Positions 59,505 through 64,000 of a DNA stretch of 64,000 bases are shown piece after piece. Each line of letters starts with the position of its first letter. Within the stretch, counting starts at the first letter, position 1. Source of the DNA: Eutreptiella sp. 'Long Island Sound 2002' (lineage: Eukaryota; Euglenozoa; Euglenophyceae; Eutreptiales; Eutreptiaceae); contig OZ038384.1 of NCBI GenBank assembly GCA_964036045.1, positions 98,195,600 through 98,259,599 on the forward strand, in the 5' to 3' direction. Under the pieces are notes generated by a model. It saw only the letters and a program-made list of their open reading frames with translations, searched no databases and had not been told where the DNA came from. The position numbers and the translations under genes are program-made.

Positions 59505-60178
59505 GGGGTGAGGCCACGGGCCTTGCCAGGGACCGCCTTCTCCCGTGCCCCATCCCATCTCAACTCTACAACCGTCGTGGAGTGCACATGAACCGCTTCC
59601 AGTTGAGAAATCAACTGCTGTCGAGGATTGACCGACCGACGGCGGTTGGTCCTGGGTCTGGCCCGGATCGGATGACCAGCGATGCTTGACCCCCGACCTG
59701 TGCGCTCCGTATCGCATGAGGGAGCTTCTGATGTTCCTCCGTGAGAAGCGTCGTGTGAACCCCGCGGCGGTGTTTTTCGCGTATTCAGGGCTGGTCCTCG
59801 GGCACACCGCACGCGCAGTGCGTACATCGGGATTGTGTCGAGACGGGGGCCAGGACAACGGTGGTATCGGGAATCCTCTGCCACAACCAAAGAAGCACTG
59901 CACCGCCAAGCGCCTCAGACAAACTGCAGTGCATTGCCACATCTTCCAGCATCGTGCCCTCTCCCCTTGTGAGCACAGTGCCCGTGTTAGAACAACAAAA
60001 GGTGTTGTTTCCGTAACTTTTAGGGCAGCGGGCCTAGCTCGCCCCCGTCTCCAAGCCCATCACCGTATGCACCGCGTGCAGGCGGGGGGCATTCTTGTGC
60101 TACACGGCACTGAGCCAGGTCAAGAAGCTGCCCTAAGTTCGAAGGGGCAACAGCGACCTCTGAGGGACAGCATCTCCT
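59505..60178. other. Intergenic downstream of ADAL-like gene
   Basis: Partial M1-like piece at about 59983-60029 (GTTAGAACAACA ... GGTGTTGTTTCCGT). No gene supported. Confidence 0.5.
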
Positions 60179-60540
60179 GGGGGGCTGGGGCGCAACCTGC
60201 TTATGCAATGTTCCAGCCTCGGCAGCCCAATAATGGAAATCTCCGAAACTGATTTTTGTTTTACAGTCTAACCATTCACAATGATCAAATATCCTATGTA
60301 AAGCACGTTTTAGACCCTCTTTATGTGCTTTTCACCCTATTTGGGTGTTTGGACGGGGGCAAGGGGCTGGGTCACAACCTGCTTATGGGCCTATGCAATT
60401 TTCCACTCTCGGCAGCTCAAAAATGGAAATTTTCAAAACCGATTTTTTTGATGTTCTGACCATTCATAATGATCAAATATCCCACGGAAACCATGTTTTA
60501 GACCCTCTATATGTGTTTTTCGACCTATTTGGGTGTTGGA
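60179..60540. repeat. Tandem duplication, two units of about 180 bp
   Basis: GGGGC...CAACCTGCTTATG, CTCGGCAGC, AATGATCAAATATCC, GTTTTAGACCCTCT and CTATTTGGGTGTT occur in the same order at 60179-60354 and 60355-60540. Confidence 0.9.
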
Positions 60541-60787
60541 GCACGCCGGATCCTGTTGGTCTGGGCAATTTTTCAGTGAACGCTCCAACATATCTCTCGG
60601 GGATGTCCGATTTCGTGCCAACACGGAGCGTTTTCAGGGGTCGGTGCCATTGTTGCCTCATTTTTGCCCGCTGAGTGTCCTGAAGGGAGGGGGTATGTGG
60701 GGTATATTCGGAAAAGGCTATTTGGAACACCCCGGGTCTGCATGTTGTACTGACGAAATGTTTTGAGATTTTCGTCCCTTTTGGACG

Positions 60788-61195
60788 ATGCCCGTGTTGC
60801 TTGCTACCTCCTTTTGTCAACAGGCAGCTTCCACGTCTGCATACAAATTCACGCAACGTGCTGTTGCTTCCCCTGATGCACCACAGAAACCTTTGGTGCG
60901 CAAAAGAGCGCGCTCTTGGGGTGCAAATTGGGTGAAAGTGACCTGGGACCCTGCCAGGCAGGCCAAAAAGCCTCGTGCGGCCGGTTCTCAGCAACCTGCA
61001 TGTTCCCATGATGTCACAACTGACAGCCTCTGGGCCATGCCCTTGAACACAGGGTGGGTGCCAGTCAAGGCACGCAGACTGCAGGATTGGGAAAAACTGA
61101 AGAAATATGTTCCCAGTCACAAGCAGGGGGATGTGGGCCCGAATGGAGTCCCAGCCCTTGTGGAGAGGGGCAACAATGAGAACGACTCGGATTGA
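60788..61195 (+). CDS. Unassigned 135-residue basic protein with acidic end, probably mobile-element encoded
   Basis: MPVLLATSFCQQAASTSAYK to GNNENDSD stop. Lys/Arg-rich centre (PLVRKRARSWGANWVKVTWD, ARQAKKPRAAGSQQPA). A broken copy with its 3' flank lies at 53640-54127, so it belongs to a repeated element. No domain recognised. Confidence 0.5.
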   Translation: MPVLLATSFCQQAASTSAYKFTQRAVASPDAPQKPLVRKRARSWGANWVKVTWDPARQAKKPRAAGSQQPACSHDVTTDSLWAMPLNTGWVPVKARRLQDWEKLKKYVPSHKQGDVGPNGVPALVERGNNENDSD

Positions 61196-61735
61196 GAATA
61201 ATGAGTGATCCCTGGAGCATTGCCCCGTCCTGTGCGTCGTCCCATGTACAGCTCTGTGCTCAAAACTGTGACCACCTACCCCCCCCCCCCCGCCATACAT
61301 TTCTGAAACAGCCTTTTCTCACAGATTTCAAAAAGCATACACATAGAGAGTACGTTGGCGCGCTCGGCAAAGTTTCCCACGCTTTGGTGTGGCCCCTTGA
61401 GTTGGGGTTAAGGAGTCCCACTCTTCAGTGTGGCCACTTGAGTGGTCCGTCACGCGCAAGAGGGGGATTCTTTAATTTTGAGGTGGGTGGCCATGATGGG
61501 GCCTACAAGGGCAGGATGCATGAGACCGTCCCATTTGTTGGGCGAAAAAATGGGAAGTTATTTGATTGCCAACAGTCATACAATGTGCTTGTGCTTAGGG
61601 TTCCTGGGCTAGAGGAGGGAATGATGTTTGTAGGTAAAGCATTGTGATAGATGGCCGGAACGTTCATTTGGATGCTGGGCCCGCCAGGCGCGCGCCGGGC
61701 ACCCTCATACCCCCCCCCCCCCCCCCAAAAACACT
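61196..61735 (+). other. 3' flank of the 60788 ORF and possible E3-type element end
   Basis: C-run at about 61279-61291 and CATTTCTGAAACAGCC are shared with 54060-54127. GCGCGCTCGGC (61360) and GCGCGCCGGGCACC (61690) then a C-run look like subterminal words of the E3 type, but ends and duplication are not clear. A 57-codon open stretch ends MMFVGKAL at 61647. Confidence 0.4.
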
Positions 61736-62411
61736 ACCAGCAAGTCACACATCGGTGAGCTAGCACCTATGGCCTTGTGTGACATCCACATTGCTGGTTG
61801 TGGTGAGCACCTCCCAGCCTGGGGTCTTCGTGATGACTGCATACCGGGCACTGATCAGGCCGTCAGGGGAGGACGCCATGGGCAGAAGTTGCATTCTGGA
61901 TTCCCACCCAGGAAGGTGGATGCCCGCGGCAGTGCGGATGCCCGCAGTAGTACATATGCCTGCTTGTCATAGCAGAAGGTTCAAGGGCGAGGGGCCAATA
62001 GGCGCCGCCACAGGCTGACAGAGCCAACCACCAAGGCCTTGTGCCAACCCCCCCCCCCTACGGAACGAATTTTTGGTGCATTGGGCCAAAACATGAGAAA
62101 CCCCTAAAAAATTGCGAATTTGCTCCATATTGGCACATACCGGATGTCCCCGAGAGATATGGTACTGCATATGTGCTGCGAACCCCTTTATCCACAACGA
62201 CTTCTTTCCACTCGAACAGCGAGAATGGTGATCGCTTTGCTGTCACTATGCTGCTGTGTATTGCACGTGGTTGTGCCCGGCGAGGTGCTTGTGTCGAACC
62301 TGGAACATGCCAAGAGAACAATTCTCTTGAAGAAAGCTCCAAAATCAGCCATGGCCTTTTCTGACGGCCACCCCCTTGGTCGACCAGCTTGGTGTGCAAT
62401 GGCTGCAATTG
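61736..62411. other. Intergenic, no supported gene
   Basis: A protein-like stretch near 62120-62260 contains VPERYG; see 54185. Otherwise nothing. Confidence 0.4.
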
Positions 62412-62545
62412 TGCAGGGCGGGGAGGGCGGGGGGCGATTTTGCGCGGGGATCATTTTGTGGGAAATATTTGTCTCTAAAGAAGGTGGCAACATTTTCCCC
62501 TGGCGAAATCTAGGGGCTTTGGCAGTGCAGTGTGTCTGTGACACA
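62412..62545. repeat. Repeat R4, copy 2
   Basis: Matches 12955-13080 in block order (GGGGGGCGATTTTG, TTTTGTGGGAAAT, CCCCTGGCGAAATCTAGGGG). Confidence 0.6.
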
Positions 62546-62582
62546 GTGTTTGGGTTTGCAAGGGTGGCGGATTTTTCCCCCT

Positions 62583-62665
62583 CCGATTCCGAGAGGTTAT
62601 TTCGAGTACTGTAAAGTGAGCAGGTTACGCCAGCTCATCTTGATCCGAGCCAAAAAAACATTTCC
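62583..62665. repeat. Repeat G1, copy 4 (right part)
   Basis: GAGAGGTTATTTCGAGTACT, GCAGGTTACGCCAGCTCATC then A-run. Confidence 0.7.
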
Positions 62666-63130
62666 TCCTCTGAAATTTTCCCTAGCGAAATACTCCCAAC
62701 CCCCCCCCCCTGTAGGGTGCACACTTAGCGCAGTGCGTGCGCAGTGCAACTTTTTGGGCGTGTGGCCGTCCTAGAGACCCATACTTTGCGATACTCGGGG
62801 CGTCATTGGGGTTTGAGAGTAGGTTTTGATGCTTCTTCCACAATGGGAACACGTTAATTTTGGATTTTTACCTGGTTTCACCCATTTGCACCCTTTCTCA
62901 CACTTTTTTTTCTCGTTTCCACCACATCCACTGCAGTTTTGTGATTGCAGTGAGCGTTGTGTTTGGGCTTGGGCCTGGGTCCAAAGTTCGTGCTTGTCGG
63001 GTTGGTTGAGGGTGGGGTTGTGGCTGTCCGTGTGCACGGTCATCTTTCTTCTGTTGTGATCAGTCCCTGCCCCACATCCTGGGCCCTCGCTGGAAAATGG
63101 CCATAACCCCGACTAGGTGCATCGAATGCT
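62666..63130. other. Intergenic; one GCAGTGC cluster
   Basis: GCGCAGTGCGTGCGCAGTGC at about 62729-62748 follows a C-run and resembles an element end of the E1/E2 group without a partner. No gene. Confidence 0.5.
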
Positions 63131-63315
63131 TAGGGTTGTGCTTAGTGTCTGGGCGACGGGACGGCGGGGGGGGGGGGGGATGAGGGCAAAAAAAGGTTTG
63201 TGTACCTAAAATGGGCCTCTTATTCTTGGCTCTCTATTCAACATTTCATTTTCCCCCAGAGGAAAACTGAATTTTATTTTTGGTTTTGGGTGGGCAGGTG
63301 GTTTGGCCTGCCCCC
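63131..63315. repeat. Repeat R5, copy 2
   Basis: Matches 13283-13480: TTGTGCTTAGTGT, G-run, GTACCTAAAATGGGCCTCTT, TTTGGTTTTGGGTGGG. Confidence 0.62.
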
Positions 63316-63641
63316 CTCTGATACGCCGTTACGCCCCCAACTCAGCCCGGTGCTCAGGCGATAATGACCCCCCCCCCTCCGGATAAGCGGAACTGGTATA
63401 CGCGGAGAGAGCGGAATCACTGATTGAAGTGGTTGAGTGTGGCACAGGGTCAGGACTGTGCTGGTTATTTCAAAGCCTGACGTCATGGCCTCCGTGATAA
63501 GCACGTCCCTGATCGAATGCACCCCTGCATCATGCACACACCCCCACTGACTCCCCTCTTCACTGCAGCCTTTGTCTCTGTGGGCGCCCTGCCTCTTCCT
63601 TTTCATGACGCGGCTGCAGGTCCTTGTGGCGTCTTAGCCAC

Positions 63642-63950
63642 ATGGCCGACGCCGAGCATGTGGAACTGCAGCTGCAGGAGGCGCTGGCCGCCGCGCGCAG
63701 CCGCGGCGATGCCGCGCAGGCGCGCACCGCGTACACGCAGGCCGGGCTGGCGCATTACGCGCGGCAGCGGTACGACGAGGCCATCCGCTGCTTCGAGGCG
63801 CAGGTGCGCAGCATCGCCGCGGGGCCTCAGGTGGGGGACGCGGATTTGGAGGCGCTGAGCTTCGCGTTCCGCCTTTTGGCGCAGTTGCACATGGAACTGG
63901 GGCAGGAGGAGCACGCCGGGGCGTACGCACGCCGCAGCAAAGAAGTGCAG
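63642..63950 (+). CDS. TPR-like protein, first coding exon (3' end outside window)
   Basis: ATG in CACATGGCC, 103 codons, then GTGCAG/GTGTGTGG donor in phase 0. MADAEHVELQLQEALAAARS is followed by AYTQAGLAHYARQRYDEAIR and CFEAQ, a textbook TPR repeat (A-x-Y-x2-A-G-x2-H-Y-x6-Y-x2-A), and a second degenerate helix pair ALSFAFRLLAQLHMELGQEE HAGAYARRS (written in two pieces). GC-rich, as other exons here. Role: protein-protein scaffold; partner unknown. Confidence 0.78.
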
Positions 63951-63976
63951 GTGTGTGGCCCAAGACATGCCACTAG

Positions 63977-64000
63977 GGGGGCGTACCGTGCGCTGTGCGA
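63977..64000. mobile_element. Element E4, copy 3, left end cut by window edge
   Basis: GGGGGCGTACCGTGCGCTGT matches 18548 and 32358 exactly. It lies in the first intron of the TPR-like gene, 26 bases after the donor. Confidence 0.75.

Noticed and set aside
59686-60252. 188-codon + strand ORF after the ADAL-like gene
   Set aside because: No ATG context, no domain, passes through repeat-like DNA.
60473-61300. 275-codon reverse-strand ORF
   Set aside because: Antisense to the repeated 60788 ORF and the tandem duplication; only a short PERY-containing patch looks protein-like.

Overview
This window looks like nuclear DNA of a eukaryote, most likely a unicellular alga or other protist with a large, repeat-laden genome. 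The supported genes have GC-rich exons, strong C/G preference at third codon positions, and introns with GT-AG ends (mostly GTG at the donor, pyrimidine-AG at the acceptor) whose phases match across hundreds to thousands of bases. I see no bacterial operons, rRNA, CRISPR array or virus. The species cannot be named from the sequence. A striking general property is the very large number of pure C or G runs of 8-20 bases, many of which sit at or inside the ends of short transposon-like elements.

Layout. 1-14306 (+): 3' part of a multi-exon receptor-type adenylyl cyclase, with repeated extracellular modules, one transmembrane helix and a class III cyclase domain. Its introns are packed with minisatellites, a 632-bp inverted repeat, hAT-like MITEs with target duplications, a duplicated 5'-truncated retroelement and tRNA-like sequences. 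14307-22401: no convincing host gene, but a truncated LINE 3' end and several families of short TIR elements. 22414-31225 (+): an apparently full-length 8.8-kb non-LTR retrotransposon (ORF1; ORF2 with zinc finger, endonuclease, reverse transcriptase, RNase H and CCHC knuckle) flanked by a 12-bp target-site duplication. 31226-40700: mobile-element debris, two TIR elements each carrying a small related ORF, a 110-bp satellite, a broken hAT-like transposase and a small SAP-domain ORF. 40706-43240 (+): a two-exon, multi-pass membrane protein. 46030-47625 (+): an intronless membrane protein joining a SAM-like domain to a bestrophin-like channel region. 48000-55300: repeats, decayed reverse transcriptase, and a large palindromic minisatellite structure. 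55351-59504 (+): a two-exon adenosine/N6-methyl-AMP deaminase-like gene whose intron holds an FKBP fragment and a third TIR element. 63642-end (+): first coding exon of a TPR-like protein.

The host genes have no obvious common pathway; they are islands in mobile DNA. The most interesting system-level signals are (a) three diverged elements with C-run inverted ends that each carry a member of the same unrecognised small protein family, (b) four elements with GGGGG/CCCCC ends, 3-bp target duplications and subterminal GC-rich repeat clusters, and (c) a LINE whose ORF2 has no usable AUG before its endonuclease domain and is separated from the preceding open frame only by an in-frame UGA.
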